A stretch of 14,558 nt of DNA, from NCBI GenBank assembly GCA_020846515.1, contig JADLDX010000714.1, positions 1 to 14,558 on the forward strand, read 5' to 3'. The position numbers were made by a program, and so were the translations under genes. The notes beneath the pieces were generated by a model. It did no database searches. It had not been told where the DNA came from and worked only from the letters and a program-made list of their open reading frames with translations. Source of the stretch: Pirellulaceae bacterium (lineage in GTDB: Bacteria; Planctomycetota; Planctomycetia; Pirellulales; Pirellulaceae). Positions 14,445-14,558 of this stretch are shown piece by piece (position 1 is the first letter of the stretch; the number at the start of each line of letters is the position of its first letter).

Positions 14445-14549
14445 GGCCCACATTAAGATGGACGCCGAAATACCATCTCCAGGGCGTACGTCTGCTTCTA
14501 TGCATGCTGAATGCTCATACACCGCGAGAGAAAAGAGAGACGCAGAGTT

Positions 14550-14558
14550 ATGACTGGA
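14550..14558 (+). CDS. Possible start of a further gene, cut by the window end
   Basis: An ATG at 14550 (Met-Thr-Gly) is preceded by a purine-rich AAGAGAGA about 10 nt upstream. Only three codons are visible, so this is a guess from position alone. Confidence 0.15.

Noticed and set aside
14209..14505. Minus-strand ORF of 98 aa at the right end
   Set aside because: It is mostly translated palindromic repeats and antisense WD40 sequence.
1..14558. Transposon, prophage or genomic-island boundary
   Set aside because: No transposase, integrase or tRNA was seen, and no gene has composition obviously unlike its neighbours.

Overview
The window looks like a chromosomal segment from a planctomycete, most likely a Pirellulaceae or Rhodopirellula-like organism. 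The main evidence is a tight operon at 9390-14280 encoding a PSCyt2/PSD1 (DUF1549/DUF1553) protein, a Tat-exported DUF1501 protein and a WD40 protein, a combination typical of that phylum. Several families of palindromic repeats between genes and weak or variable Shine-Dalgarno signals fit the same picture. No rRNA, tRNA, CRISPR array, transposase or phage gene was recognised.

Layout from left to right. 1-199: two tandem 102-bp palindrome-rich repeats that abut the stop codon of a minus-strand mannonate dehydratase gene (199-1146, TTG start). Divergent from it, on the plus strand, is a metal-efflux cluster. It starts with a small exported Cys/His-rich protein (1432-1938), followed by a His-rich CusB/CzcB-type membrane fusion protein (2102-3679) and a CusA/CzcA-type RND pump (3876-7073). 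A cluster of inverted palindromes (3707-3829) lies between the last two. The pump gene runs at its 3' end into another repeat family, which supplies its last codons. The spacer 7074-7346 is almost entirely repeats. Next come an extended-SDR NAD(P)-dependent epimerase/dehydratase (7347-8342) and a convergent orphan membrane protein (8345-9121, minus). The spacer 9122-9389 carries a possible promoter for the three-gene operon. That operon ends at 14280 and is followed by a weak hairpin, a further copy of the palindrome seen between the cus genes, and a nested hairpin with a T run.

How the genes work together. The three genes at 1432-7073 are probably one metal (Cu/Ag or divalent cation) export unit: pump, periplasmic adaptor and a Cys/His-rich accessory protein. 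No outer-membrane channel or regulator gene is present in the window. The genes at 9390-14280 overlap by 1 nt or lie close together and are very likely co-transcribed. Their biochemical role is unknown, but they are predicted to act in different compartments (Sec-exported, Tat-exported, and no visible signal).

The most interesting signals are: palindromic repeats that show compensatory base changes in their stems; a repeat that has become the C-terminus of the RND pump; a PSD1 domain apparently split by a long Ala/Lys/Glu-rich helical insertion; and the small Cys/His-rich protein beside the efflux genes. All assignments come from reading the sequence and from memory of the families; no database search was possible.
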